From NCBI RefSeq assembly GCF_013393325.1, contig NZ_QJRC01000074.1:1-64000 (forward strand): a DNA stretch of 64,000 nt, written 5' to 3'. The stretch's first letter is position 1, and the number at the start of each line of letters is the position of its first letter. Made by a program: the position numbers and the translations under genes. The notes under the pieces were generated by a model. That model saw only the letters and a list, made by a program, of their open reading frames with translations, did not search any database and had not been told where the DNA came from. Below are positions 1 to 7,815 of the stretch, in pieces. The stretch is from Pseudomonas hunanensis. GTDB taxonomy: Bacteria > Pseudomonadota > Gammaproteobacteria > Pseudomonadales > Pseudomonadaceae.

Positions 1-915
1 GCCCTGATGACCCCGTGCACCGCCGAGCGCAAGCCGGACTTCGACGCCCTGGTGCGCAAAGGCCGCGAACTCATCGAAGCCGGCATGAGCGCCGTGGTGT
101 ACTGCGGTTCGATGGGTGACTGGCCACTGTTGACCGAGGCCGAGCGCCAGGAAGGCGTGGCGCGCCTGGTGGCCGCCGGCATCCCGACCATTGTCGGCAC
201 CGGCGCGGTGAACACCCGTGAAGCGGTGTCTCATGCCGCCCACGCAGCCAGCGTCGGCGCCGCCGGCCTGATGGTCATCCCCCGCGTGCTCAGCCGCGGC
301 GCTTCGTTGATCGCCCAGAAGCACCACTTCTCGGCCATTCTCGCCGCCGCACCAAAGCTGCCAGCGGTGATCTACAACAGCCCGTACTACGGCTTCGCCA
401 CCCGCGCCGACCTGTTCTTCGAGCTGCGCCGCGAGTTCCCCAACCTGATCGGTTTCAAGGAATTCGGCGGTGGCGCCGACCTGCGCTATGCCGCCGAACA
501 CATCACCTCCAAGGACGACGATGTGACCTTGATGGTCGGCGTGGATACCCAAGTGGTGCACGGCTTCGTCAACTGCAACGCCACCGGCGCCATCACCGGC
601 ATCGGCAACGCCCTGCCGCGTGAAGTGCTGCAGCTGGTGAGCCTGAGCAAGCAGGCGGCCAAGGGCGACGCCCGTGCCCGCCGCCTGGCGCGCGAGCTGG
701 AGGCGGCACTGGCCGTGCTGTCGTCGTTCGATGAAGGTTGCGACCTGGTGCTGTACTACAAGCACCTGATGGTGCTGAACGGCGACACCGAGTACAGCCT
801 GCACTTCAACCAGACCGACGTGCTGACCGATGCCCAGCGCAACTATGCCGAGCAGCAATACGCGCTGTTCCGTAGCTGGTACGCCAGCTGGTCGGCCGAG
901 CAGAACCTGGCCTGA
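1..915 (+). CDS. lhpC: Dihydrodipicolinate synthase family protein, probable 1-pyrroline-4-hydroxy-2-carboxylate deaminase (5' end cut by window)
   Basis: A class I (Schiff-base) aldolase-fold enzyme of the DapA family. The reading frame is open from base 1, and the codons before the first ATG (position 7) read Ala-Leu, matching the usual IPALMTP N-terminus of the family, so the real start lies outside the window. Visible motifs are GSMGDWPLL (substrate loop), YNSPYYG (catalytic Tyr region) and IGFKEFGG, where Lys (residue 151 counted from the ATG at 7) would form the Schiff base. This motif set resembles the pseudomonad Pyr4H2C deaminase of trans-4-hydroxyproline catabolism (LhpC), which removes ammonia to give 2-ketoglutarate semialdehyde. 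The other lhp genes are not in view, so the substrate is inferred from family resemblance. Confidence 0.8.
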   Translation, partial: ALMTPCTAERKPDFDALVRKGRELIEAGMSAVVYCGSMGDWPLLTEAERQEGVARLVAAGIPTIVGTGAVNTREAVSHAAHAASVGAAGLMVIPRVLSRGASLIAQKHHFSAILAAAPKLPAVIYNSPYYGFATRADLFFELRREFPNLIGFKEFGGGADLRYAAEHITSKDDDVTLMVGVDTQVVHGFVNCNATGAITGIGNALPREVLQLVSLSKQAAKGDARARRLARELEAALAVLSSFDEGCDLVLYYKHLMVLNGDTEYSLHFNQTDVLTDAQRNYAEQQYALFRSWYASWSAEQNLA

Positions 916-924
916 GGCAGCCAC

Positions 925-1146
925 GGTTCTCTGAGGGAGCGGGCGATGAACTTGTGCCCGGGCATCAGCGCACCGCTCCACACCGCCCAATCACTCCAGC
1001 CCACATCGGCAATGCAGCGGTGGCACGGGTAATTACCTTGAGTTCAAACGCGGCACGGGCAAAGCCGCCCAGGCGCGCAGACGCTTCAAAGGCTCGCAAG
1101 GCATTGAGTGACAGGGCATGACGGGTGGGGCTATCGAGGTACACGG
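925..1146 (-). pseudogene. Relic of a LysR-family regulator gene (N-terminal helix-turn-helix region plus a scrap of effector domain)
   Basis: Read on the minus strand from about 1130, the sequence encodes LSLNALRAFEASARLGGFAR and then AAFELKV, the hallmark N-terminus of GcvA-type LysR regulators. After ELKV the similarity is lost, and the frame hits TGA at 965-967. A second frame between about 1010 and 916 reads DVGWSDWAVW and then SGALMPGHKF without stops, as if a fragment of the C-terminal domain had been joined out of frame. A functional LysR needs about 300 residues, so most of the gene is deleted. Its orientation is divergent from azlCD, the usual arrangement for a LysR regulator and its target. 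The rest of the 349-base gap holds the azlC promoter region. Identification rests on the N-terminal motif alone. Confidence 0.6.
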
Positions 1147-1264
1147 CTTCAGGCCTATTTTTTCGGGCCTACCATTCCAAGAATTTGACGTTGTGACCAA
1201 CTGTCACACGCATTAACGTGGAGCTGCCTGACTGGCACTGTCCGAACACCTTCAAGGAACTCAA

Positions 1265-1999
1265 ATGCCGTACAACAGCGGGACCCAAGCGTTCAGGCAG
1301 GGTGCCCACAACGCCCTGCCCTTGACCTCTGGCATCGTGCCCTTTGGCCTGATCACCGGGGTCACCGCCATCGGCATGGGCCTGTCACCGTCCGATGCCA
1401 TCGGCATGACCCTGCTGTTCTATTCCGGGTCGGCGCAGATGGTGGTAATGCAGTTGATGCAGAACGCCGCCCTCCCGGTGACCATGGTGGTTACCGCGCT
1501 GGTCATCAACCTGCGCTTCCTGATGTACAGCGCCAGCCTGGCCCCGCACCTGGGGCAGCTGCCGCGCCGGCAAAAATGGCCGATGGCCTACATGCTGTCC
1601 GACCAGTCGTTCGCCCTGTGCACGCTGAAGATCGGCGCGGGTGGGCTGGGGCAGCATGCCTACCCCTACTACGCCGGTACGGCTATCACCATGTTCTTCG
1701 GCTGGAACCTCTCGGTGCTGGCTGGTATGTACCTGGGCGCGGGCATTCCGGAAGACTGGTCGCTGGGTTTCGCCATCCCCCTGTCGTTCCTGGCCCTGTT
1801 GATACCCGGCATACGCAATGCAGCCACGCTTGGCGCGGCGCTGACCGGTGGTGTGCTCGCCGTGCTGGCAGCCGACCTGCCGTACAACCTCGGCCTGCTG
1901 ACGGGTGCGTTGGGCGGCATCACCGCCGGGCTGGTTATCGAGAGCTGGAAAACACCGCAAGCAATGCCTGAAGCCAACAGCGAACAGGAAGCATCATGA
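1265..1999 (+). CDS. azlC: AzlC family branched-chain amino acid export permease, large subunit
   Basis: A 244-residue integral membrane protein of the AzlC family, which with AzlD exports branched-chain amino acids and analogues in Bacillus subtilis and related bacteria. The family signature region GIVPFGLITGV (residues 23-33) is followed by hydrophobic segments, including FYSGSAQMVVMQLM and the ALVINLRFLMYSASLAP stretch typical of AzlC. The ATG is preceded by AAGGAACTCA, a good ribosome binding site. The stop overlaps the start of azlD by four bases (ATGA), so the two are translationally coupled and probably work as a pair. The natural substrate here cannot be told from sequence. Confidence 0.88.
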   Translation: MPYNSGTQAFRQGAHNALPLTSGIVPFGLITGVTAIGMGLSPSDAIGMTLLFYSGSAQMVVMQLMQNAALPVTMVVTALVINLRFLMYSASLAPHLGQLPRRQKWPMAYMLSDQSFALCTLKIGAGGLGQHAYPYYAGTAITMFFGWNLSVLAGMYLGAGIPEDWSLGFAIPLSFLALLIPGIRNAATLGAALTGGVLAVLAADLPYNLGLLTGALGGITAGLVIESWKTPQAMPEANSEQEAS

Positions 2000-2322
2000 G
2001 CGAAATGACTCAATGGATAACCTTCGCCCTGATCGGCCTGGGCACGTTCGCCATCCGCCTGTCGTTCATCGAACTGCACACGGTGCTGCGCATTCCACCG
2101 CTGTTTCGCCGGGCACTGGCGTATGTGCCGGCCAGCGTACTGGCAGCACTGGTACTACCGGCGGTGGTGTTCCCGGACCGTCATGCCGGGTTCGACTGGA
2201 TGAACCCGCAGATACCGGCGGCGGTACTGGCGGCACTGGTGGCGTGGCGCACGCGTAGTACGTTGCTGACACTGGTAGTGGGCATGGGCGTGTTATGGGC
2301 GCTCAAGCACTGGGGGCTATAG
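1996..2322 (+). CDS. azlD: AzlD family branched-chain amino acid transport protein, small subunit
   Basis: A 108-residue, almost wholly hydrophobic protein with about four predicted membrane segments, the standard size for AzlD. The segment LIGLGTFAIRLSFI near the N-terminus and RRALAYVPASVLAALVLP in the middle are typical of the family. It starts inside the azlC stop codon (ATGA overlap), which fixes the start and implies coupled translation. It is the partner of AzlC in amino-acid efflux. No separate promoter is visible. Confidence 0.85.
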   Translation: MSEMTQWITFALIGLGTFAIRLSFIELHTVLRIPPLFRRALAYVPASVLAALVLPAVVFPDRHAGFDWMNPQIPAAVLAALVAWRTRSTLLTLVVGMGVLWALKHWGL

Positions 2323-2503
2323 CCACAAACAGCCCTCAGGAAAAATCGGCAGGATGTTCTGCACAGAATTCGTTTGAGGTCCTTGGCCTTATTGTCCATG
2401 GTGGCAGGCTGGTAGCTACTTGCCACGCGTGGACGCAGGCGCATGACGATGCCTGCGTTGGGGGACGTTATCGGATCCCCCCATAATAAGAGAGGACAAG
2501 GAA

Positions 2504-3871
2504 ATGCAATCCAACAGTTTGAAGCAAAGCCTCAAGCAGCGGCATATCACCATGATCGCGCTGGGTGGGGTGATCGGTGCAGGGCTGTTCATGGGCTCAG
2601 GCTCACTGATCGCATCGGCGGGGCCTGCGGCCATTTTGTCGTATTTCATTGGCGGCCTGGTGGTTACCCTGGTCATGTTCATGCTTGGCGAAATGGCCTG
2701 CCGCAACCCGGATGCCGGGTCGTTCTCGACCTACGCCAACACCTACCTCGGCGACTGGGCCGGCTTTGCGGTTGGCTGGCTGTACTGGTTCAAGTCGATG
2801 ATGACCATCACCCTCGAGGCGGTGCTGCTGGGCGCGATCTTGCATGACTTCCTGCCCTGGCTGCCGATTTGGGCGGGTGCCTTCCTGATGCTGGTGACCC
2901 TGATGGCCAGCAACGCCTACTCGGTGCGTTCGTTTGCCGAAGTGGAGTATTGGCTGGCGGCGATGAAAGTGGCGACCATCCTCATCTTCATGCTGCTGGG
3001 CCTCTCGATCCTGCTTGGCCTGCACAGCGACATTCCCTCGCCCGGCCTGGTCAACCTCACCGCCCATGACGGCTTCATGCCCAATGGCCTGTCTCCGGTG
3101 ATGGCCGGCGTGATCGTGGTGATCTTCTCGCTGGGCGGCAGCGAAATTGCCGCTGTGGCTGCAGGTGAATCGGAGAACCCAAGGCAGAACGTGATTCGCG
3201 CGATCAAGAGCGTGATCCTGCGGGTGATGCTGTTCTACGTGGGTTCAGTGTCGATCCTGATCCTGTGCCTGCCGTGGACCGACAAGGCCAACCTGGCCTC
3301 GCCCTACGTTTCACTGTTCAGCCTGGCCGGTTTCGGTGGTGCTGCGGTAGCCATGAAACTGGTGCTGTTCGTCTCGTTCATGTCGGTGATGAACTCGTTC
3401 ATGTTCTCCAACTCGCGCATGCTGTTCTCGCTGAGCCAACGCGGTCACGCGCCCAAACTGTTCTCGCGCACCAGCGCCAAGGGCGTGCCGATCAATGCAC
3501 TGCTGCTGAGCCTGTCGATCTGCACCCTGATCCTGACCGTGCACTTTGTCAGCGGCGGCGACCTGTTCATGACCCTGGCCAAGAGCACCGGCAGCCTGGT
3601 GATGGTCGTATGGATCTTCATCATCATCGCCCATGTTGCCATGCGCTGGAAAACCCGCCACGAAGCGATCGACCCGAACGCCTTCCGCGCCTGGCTGTTC
3701 CCGTATGCCAACATCGTTGCGCTGCTCGCCTTGCTGACGGTGATCGGCACTCAGGCGTTCGAACCGGCGTCGCGCTTCCAGTTCTGGTTCACGGTGCTGA
3801 CGGTGCTGCTGGTCGTGGCGGGGTACTTCGTGATGCGTCAGCGCCTGACCGGCAAGCTGGCGACCAACTGA
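2504..3871 (+). CDS. Amino acid permease, APC superfamily (AAT/GabP-like)
   Basis: A 455-residue inner-membrane transporter with about 12 hydrophobic segments. The N-terminal consensus of the amino-acid transporter family is clear: LKQRHITMIALGGVIGAGLF at residues 9-28, followed by the GSGSLI loop. Further family segments are GEMACRNPDAGSFSTYA and the GGSEIAAVAAGESENPRQN loop. A strong ribosome binding site (AGAGGACAAGGAA) precedes the ATG. Such permeases import amino acids by proton symport. The exact substrate is unknown: GABA, proline or another amino acid are all possible. It stands alone between azlCD and a tRNA gene, with a 181-base leader of its own. Confidence 0.85.
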   Translation: MQSNSLKQSLKQRHITMIALGGVIGAGLFMGSGSLIASAGPAAILSYFIGGLVVTLVMFMLGEMACRNPDAGSFSTYANTYLGDWAGFAVGWLYWFKSMMTITLEAVLLGAILHDFLPWLPIWAGAFLMLVTLMASNAYSVRSFAEVEYWLAAMKVATILIFMLLGLSILLGLHSDIPSPGLVNLTAHDGFMPNGLSPVMAGVIVVIFSLGGSEIAAVAAGESENPRQNVIRAIKSVILRVMLFYVGSVSILILCLPWTDKANLASPYVSLFSLAGFGGAAVAMKLVLFVSFMSVMNSFMFSNSRMLFSLSQRGHAPKLFSRTSAKGVPINALLLSLSICTLILTVHFVSGGDLFMTLAKSTGSLVMVVWIFIIIAHVAMRWKTRHEAIDPNAFRAWLFPYANIVALLALLTVIGTQAFEPASRFQFWFTVLTVLLVVAGYFVMRQRLTGKLATN

Positions 3872-3966
3872 GAGCAAGGGGATTGCCGCGCATTGACCGC
3901 GGGCAAATGGAATCACCATCGCGCGTTGCAATGGATGTGAGGCGGGTGTGTAGGAACGGGTAGAAA

Positions 3967-4043
3967 TGGCGTCCCAGGCAGGAATTGAACCTGCAACCTT
4001 CCCCTTAGGAGGGGGATGCTCTATCCAATTGAGCTACTGAGAC
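3967..4043 (-). tRNA. tRNA-Arg (anticodon CCT)
   Basis: On the minus strand the sequence folds as a complete cloverleaf: acceptor stem GTCTCAG/CTGGGAC, with a G-A mismatch-free D arm GCTC/GAGC, anticodon stem CCCC/GGGG with loop CTCCTAA (anticodon CCT) and T arm GCAGG/CCTGC with TTCAATT loop. The CCA end is encoded (TGG at 3967-3969 on the plus strand). The gene is 77 bases long and reads the rare AGG codon. Its 3' end faces the lhpC-permease segment. Confidence 0.95.
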
Positions 4044-4154
4044 GCAAGCACCGGCAGCAAGCGCTGCACAGCGGGACGGCAAGCATGTTAACCAGCATGC
4101 TGGCATTTGTCATGTCTGCGCCGGGCTTTTTCGCGTAATCCTTTTCTGGAAGCG

Positions 4155-4748
4155 CTATGCCCGAGGTAACACACCCTCGTCGCACAGCAACGCGAAAAGC
4201 CCCGCGACAGCCACCTCCAGTGCAGTGGAGTTGTCCAGCACATGCACCGACGGGTCTGTTGCCGTACGCAAGCGAACGCTGCGTGCCAGACGCTGTTCCA
4301 CTTCATCTGCGGTTTCCCGGCCCCGGGCCAACAAGCGCTGGCGCAGTACCTCCGGCTTGACCTCGACCATCACGGCCAGCAAGTCCGGATAGCGCTGACG
4401 AGCCTCTGCCAGATAAGCCCGCGAGCCATTCACCAACACCGACCTGCCCGCCGCCAGCCACTGGTCCACCTGCCGAGGAATGCCGTAGTCCAGGCCATTG
4501 GCCCGCCAGTGCATGGCAAATTCACCCTGCGCCCGCAAGGCTTCAAACTGTTCGGGCGTGACACCTTGAGCGGCTTCGCCTTTGGCTTCGGCCGAGCGCG
4601 TAATGACGCGACGGGCAATTTCCACCCCGGCTGCTTCCAACCGCTCACGCGAAGCGTCGATCAGGGAATCTTTCCCCGCCCCCGACGGTCCTATCAGAAA
4701 TATCAACCGGCCCGTCCCTGATCGGTGGTCGCTTGCGTCATGTTGCAT
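4155..4748 (-). CDS. phnN: Ribose 1,5-bisphosphate phosphokinase
   Basis: A P-loop kinase of the guanylate-kinase-like fold that phosphorylates ribose 1,5-bisphosphate to PRPP in the C-P lyase pathway. The Walker A motif GPSGAGKDSL lies near the N-terminus (about residues 21-30), followed by RRVITRSA and EFAMHWRANGLDYGIP, segments characteristic of PhnN. The ATG at 4748 (197 residues) is taken as the start; a GTG two codons upstream (4754) is equally possible, and neither has a clear ribosome binding site. The gene stands alone, with no phn C-P lyase genes around it, so a general role in PRPP supply is possible. Confidence 0.83.
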   Translation of the reverse strand: MQHDASDHRSGTGRLIFLIGPSGAGKDSLIDASRERLEAAGVEIARRVITRSAEAKGEAAQGVTPEQFEALRAQGEFAMHWRANGLDYGIPRQVDQWLAAGRSVLVNGSRAYLAEARQRYPDLLAVMVEVKPEVLRQRLLARGRETADEVEQRLARSVRLRTATDPSVHVLDNSTALEVAVAGLFALLCDEGVLPRA

Positions 4749-4754
4749 AGCCAC

Positions 4755-5094
4755 TATGCTCTATGAAAGGGAAACCGGCGCATTCTAGGGGTTTTCCAGG
4801 CCTTTTGCTGTGTTTTACCAGTTTTTGACGGCAAAAGACTGACGGTCAGGCAAGCCGGAGTATGTAAAACTTTTCAAACCAGTGCTCATTTCTGATAATT
4901 GGTACTGGCATAAAGCCTTTATCCGGCTCACTATTTGTCACAGAATTGACGCCAAGGAAACGGCGACCATGAGGCAAGATGAGCATCCATTTTTCACTGA
5001 CGGTTGAACATTTTGTCGTCGCCACGGTCGTACTTCCATCCCGTGCGGCCAATTTGAGAACCGCTTCCCCTGAACCAAACTCCGGTCAATTTAT
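4755..5094. promoter_or_regulatory. Intergenic control region between phnN and amrZ, with a candidate AmrZ box
   Basis: A 340-base gap with lower GC content than its surroundings and no credible ORF. It should hold the promoters of phnN (leftward) and amrZ (rightward). TGGCATAAAGCC at 4906-4917 resembles the TGGCAnAAnGCC-type core bound by AmrZ in P. aeruginosa, and GACGGCAAAAGACTGACGG at 4828-4846 contains a second GGCAAAA core. AmrZ represses its own gene in P. aeruginosa, so autoregulation is plausible. No confident -35/-10 pair was found. Confidence 0.4.
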
Positions 5095-5421
5095 ATGCGC
5101 CCAATGAAACAGGCTATTTATTCCAGCCGCACCGCTGACAAGTTTGTCGTCCGCCTGCCAGACGGGATGCGTGAGCGCATTGCCGAGGTAGCGCGCAACC
5201 ATCACCGCAGCATGAACTCCGAGATTATCGCGCGCCTGGAACAGAGCCTTATCCAGGAAGGCGCGCTGGGTGACGAGTTGAGCATGCGCCTGGACAGCCC
5301 TGAACTGTCCCTGCATGAGCGCGAGTTGCTGCAGCGCTTCCGCCAACTTTCCCACCGCCAGCAAAACGCCCTGGTCGCCCTCATCGCTCACGATGTGGAA
5401 ATGGCCACCGACGCTTCCTGA
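5095..5421 (+). CDS. amrZ: Ribbon-helix-helix regulator AmrZ (alginate and motility regulator Z)
   Basis: A 108-residue DNA-binding protein of the Arc/MetJ superfamily. After a short flexible N-terminus, residues 16-50 ([19 protein letters not shown], then [16 protein letters not shown]) form the ribbon-helix-helix. The C-terminal half, with [18 protein letters not shown], is the oligomerisation domain found in AmrZ of P. aeruginosa, which has the same length. AmrZ controls alginate, flagellar, c-di-GMP and iron genes as activator and repressor. The start ATG at 5095 matches the MRPxKQA start of the P. aeruginosa protein; an in-frame ATG at 5104 is the alternative. A hairpin terminator follows the stop. 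Confidence 0.93.
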   Translation: MRPMKQAIYSSRTADKFVVRLPDGMRERIAEVARNHHRSMNSEIIARLEQSLIQEGALGDELSMRLDSPELSLHERELLQRFRQLSHRQQNALVALIAHDVEMATDAS

Positions 5422-5440
5422 GGTTTGCAGCGAACATGAA

Positions 5441-5466
5441 AAAGCCAGCGTAAGCTGGCTTTTTTG
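5441..5466 (+). terminator. Intrinsic terminator after amrZ
   Basis: Perfect 9-bp stem AAAGCCAGC/GCTGGCTTT with a GTAA loop, followed by a T run ending near 5466. The A-rich left flank means it could also stop transcription on the minus strand, downstream of mgtE. Confidence 0.85.
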
Positions 5467-5527
5467 TGGGTGACTGACTGGCAGCAACATATCCCTGCGG
5501 GGGTTGCCCCCACAGGGGAAAAACGAC

Positions 5528-6970
5528 CTACAGCAGGAACAGCGTAGCCAGGCCAAGGAAGATGAAGAATCCGCCGCTGTCGGTTACGGCAGTGATCATC
5601 ACACTCGCCCCCATTGCCGGGTCGCGCCCCAAGCGGGCCAATGTCATCGGGATCAGCACCCCCATCAGCGCCGCCAGCAACAGGTTCAAGGTCATCGCGG
5701 CGGTCATCACCACCCCCAGTGACCAGCTGCCATACAGCCAGAACGCCACCGCACCGATCACACCACCCCACACCAGGCCGTTGATCAGCGACACCGCCAA
5801 CTCCTTGCGCATCAGGCGGCTGGTGTTGCCTGGCGACACCTGGTCCAGCGCCATGGCGCGCACGATCATGGTGATGGTCTGGTTACCCGAGTTGCCACCA
5901 ATGCCCGCAACGATCGGCATCAACGCAGCCAACGCCACCAGTTTTTCAATCGACCCTTCAAACAGCCCGATCACTCGCGAAGCCACAAAGGCGGTAATCA
6001 GATTGATCGCCAGCCATGCCCAACGGTTGCGAAACGAACGCCACACCGAAGCGAAAATATCTTCTTCTTCACGCAGACCCGCCATGTTGAGGACTTCGCT
6101 CTCGCTCTCCTCACGGATCAGGTCGACCATCTCATCAATGGTCAAACGACCAATCAGGCGCTCGCTCTTGTCTACTACGGGTGCCGATACCAGGTCATAA
6201 CGCTCGAAAGCCTGCGCCGCATCATAGGCATCTTCCTCGGGCTGGAAGGAAACCGGGTCGGTCGCCATGACCTCCGCCACCTTCTTCTCGGGGTCGTTGA
6301 CCAGCAGGCGCTTGATCGGCAGTACCCCCTTGAGGATGCCGTCGTAATCGACCACGAACAGTTTGTCGGTGTGGTTCGGCAGCTCTTTCAGGCGGCGCAG
6401 GTAGCGCAGCACCACTTCCAGGCTGACGTCTTCGCGGATGGTGACCATCTCGAAGTCCATCAACGCACCGACCTGCTCCTCGTCGTAGCTCAACGCCGAA
6501 CGTACGCGTTCGCGCTGCTGGGCATCGAGGGTTTCCATCAGCTCGTGAACAACGTCACGCGGCAGCTCAGGGGCCAGGTCGGCCAGCTCGTCGGCGTCCA
6601 TCTCCTTGGCAGCAGCCAGCAGCTCGTGATCGTCCATGTCGGCGATCAGGGATTGGCGAACCGAGTCGGAAACTTCAAGCAGGATGTCGCCATCGCGATC
6701 CGAGCGCACCAGCTGCCAGACCGTCAGGCGGTCTTCCAGGGGCAAGGCTTCGAGGATGTAGGCGATGTCAGCGGGGTGCAGGTCATCGAGCTTGCGTTGC
6801 AGCTCGACGAGGTTCTGGCGGTGGACCAGGTTTTCCACCAGGTCGTTGTGCGCGCCTTCCTGGCGATGGGTCAGGTCTTCGACCACGCGCTGACGCTGCA
6901 GCAGTTCGACCACCTGGGCCAGGCGATCCTGCAGGCTTTCTTGCGCTTTTTTTACTTCTACTTCAGTCAT
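5528..6970 (-). CDS. mgtE: Magnesium transporter MgtE
   Basis: A 480-residue MgtE-family magnesium channel. The order is the canonical one: N-terminal superhelical domain (about 1-130, with LHPADIAYILEALP), a pair of CBS domains (about 130-265, including PEEDAYDAAQAF and RLIGRLTIDEMVDLI), a plug helix, and five membrane segments from about residue 300 on, including the signature MPIVAGIGGNSGNQ that lines the pore. The start at 6970 is preceded by GGAGTTCGCC, a good ribosome binding site, and is preferred over an in-frame ATG ten codons upstream. The cytosolic domain closes the channel when magnesium is plentiful. The gene is probably monocistronic. Confidence 0.95.
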   Translation of the reverse strand: MTEVEVKKAQESLQDRLAQVVELLQRQRVVEDLTHRQEGAHNDLVENLVHRQNLVELQRKLDDLHPADIAYILEALPLEDRLTVWQLVRSDRDGDILLEVSDSVRQSLIADMDDHELLAAAKEMDADELADLAPELPRDVVHELMETLDAQQRERVRSALSYDEEQVGALMDFEMVTIREDVSLEVVLRYLRRLKELPNHTDKLFVVDYDGILKGVLPIKRLLVNDPEKKVAEVMATDPVSFQPEEDAYDAAQAFERYDLVSAPVVDKSERLIGRLTIDEMVDLIREESESEVLNMAGLREEEDIFASVWRSFRNRWAWLAINLITAFVASRVIGLFEGSIEKLVALAALMPIVAGIGGNSGNQTITMIVRAMALDQVSPGNTSRLMRKELAVSLINGLVWGGVIGAVAFWLYGSWSLGVVMTAAMTLNLLLAALMGVLIPMTLARLGRDPAMGASVMITAVTDSGGFFIFLGLATLFLL

Positions 6971-7322
6971 AGGCGAACTCCACTCCCAGCAGCGGAGCAC
7001 GCCGGGAGAATCAATCGGTCAGATCTTTCTGTATGAATCTTGTTAGCGAGTAACTACTGGGTAAGTCCATGGTGGTTTTCCACAAGCCCCGGCGGGGCTG
7101 ACGGGCGCAATCATACACTGCTAAAGCTGTCAGATCGCTTAAATTTTTGGCTAGAACAATCGTTTGCGCGATAAAGCTGGGACAACGCTCGAAGCTATGA
7201 GTGCGACGGTTGTCGTGGATGGGAAAGCACATTTGATTTAGGGTGCCGCGCGCGGCGCCAAGCTACACCACAATCATTACAGAAGAGCGTAGATCGACAT
7301 GAGCAACAATTCAGCGCTGCAG
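6971..7322. promoter_or_regulatory. Intergenic region upstream of mgtE
   Basis: About 350 bases without a supported gene, between mgtE (leftward) and the tRNA-operon terminator. It must contain the mgtE promoter. The only striking structure is a near-perfect GC palindrome around 7243-7260 (GGTGCCGCGCGCGGCGCC, one mismatched pair). I see no recognisable magnesium riboswitch. A 37-codon reading frame starting at 7299 is an artefact of the tRNA antisense sequence and was discarded. Confidence 0.45.
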
Positions 7323-7357
7323 AAAAACAAAAAGCCCGCTCGATTGAGCGGGCTTCT
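7323..7357 (-). terminator. Terminator of the tRNA-Ser/tRNA-Arg operon
   Basis: On the minus strand, ten bases beyond the last tRNA-Arg gene, AAGCCCGCTC is repeated in inverted form around a short ATC-type loop (7332-7355) and is followed by TTTTTGTTTTT. This is a strong rho-independent terminator closing the tRNA transcript. Confidence 0.9.
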
Positions 7358-7367
7358 TGATGGGATA

Positions 7368-7444
7368 TGGTGGACTCAGCAGGATTCGAACCTGCGACCG
7401 CTCGGTTCGTAGCCGAGTACTCTATCCAGCTGAGCTATGAGTCC
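7368..7444 (-). tRNA. tRNA-Arg (anticodon ACG), copy 4 of the operon
   Basis: Complete cloverleaf on the minus strand: acceptor GGACTCA/TGAGTCC, D arm GCTC/GAGT, anticodon arm CTCGG/CCGAG with loop CTACGAA (anticodon ACG, read as ICG), T arm GCAGG/CCTGC, encoded CCA. Identical in sequence to the three neighbouring copies. It decodes CGT, CGC and CGA. Confidence 0.97.
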
Positions 7445-7517
7445 ACAATTGGTAGTTTTAAACCAGTTACCGCTGGTTGACTGAAGTGGCCTTGCAAGCA
7501 GAGCCATTTCAAGAAAG

Positions 7518-7594
7518 TGGTGGACTCAGCAGGATTCGAACCTGCGACCGCTCGGTTCGTAGCCGAGTACTCTATCCAGCTGAGCTATGAGTCC
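7518..7594 (-). tRNA. tRNA-Arg (anticodon ACG), copy 3 of the operon
   Basis: Same 77-base sequence and cloverleaf as the neighbouring copies, with anticodon loop CTACGAA and encoded CCA. It is separated from the copy at 7368 by a spacer that is nearly identical to the other spacers, showing recent tandem duplication or gene conversion. Confidence 0.97.
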
Positions 7595-7667
7595 ACATTT
7601 GGTAGTTTTAAACCAGTTACCACTGGTTGATTGAAGTAGCCTTGCAAGCAAAGCCATTTCAAGAAAG

Positions 7668-7744
7668 TGGTGGACTCAGCAGGATTCGAACCTGCGACCG
7701 CTCGGTTCGTAGCCGAGTACTCTATCCAGCTGAGCTATGAGTCC
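7668..7744 (-). tRNA. tRNA-Arg (anticodon ACG), copy 2 of the operon
   Basis: Same 77-base tRNA as the flanking copies (acceptor GGACTCA, anticodon loop CTACGAA, encoded CCA). Lies exactly 150 bases from the next copy. Confidence 0.97.
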
Positions 7745-7815
7745 ACAAATGGTAGTTTTAGACCAGCTACCGCTGGTTGATTGAAGTAGCCTTGCAAACA
7801 AAGCCACTTCAAAAG

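Noticed and set aside
6971..7322. Magnesium riboswitch in the mgtE leader
   Set aside because: I could not find M-box or ykkC-like conserved elements; only a GC palindrome is present.
7299..7412. A 37-codon frame ending in WWTQQDSNLRPLGS
   Set aside because: Its C-terminal part is the antisense translation of the tRNA-Arg(ACG) gene, a common annotation artefact, and it runs through the tRNA-operon terminator.
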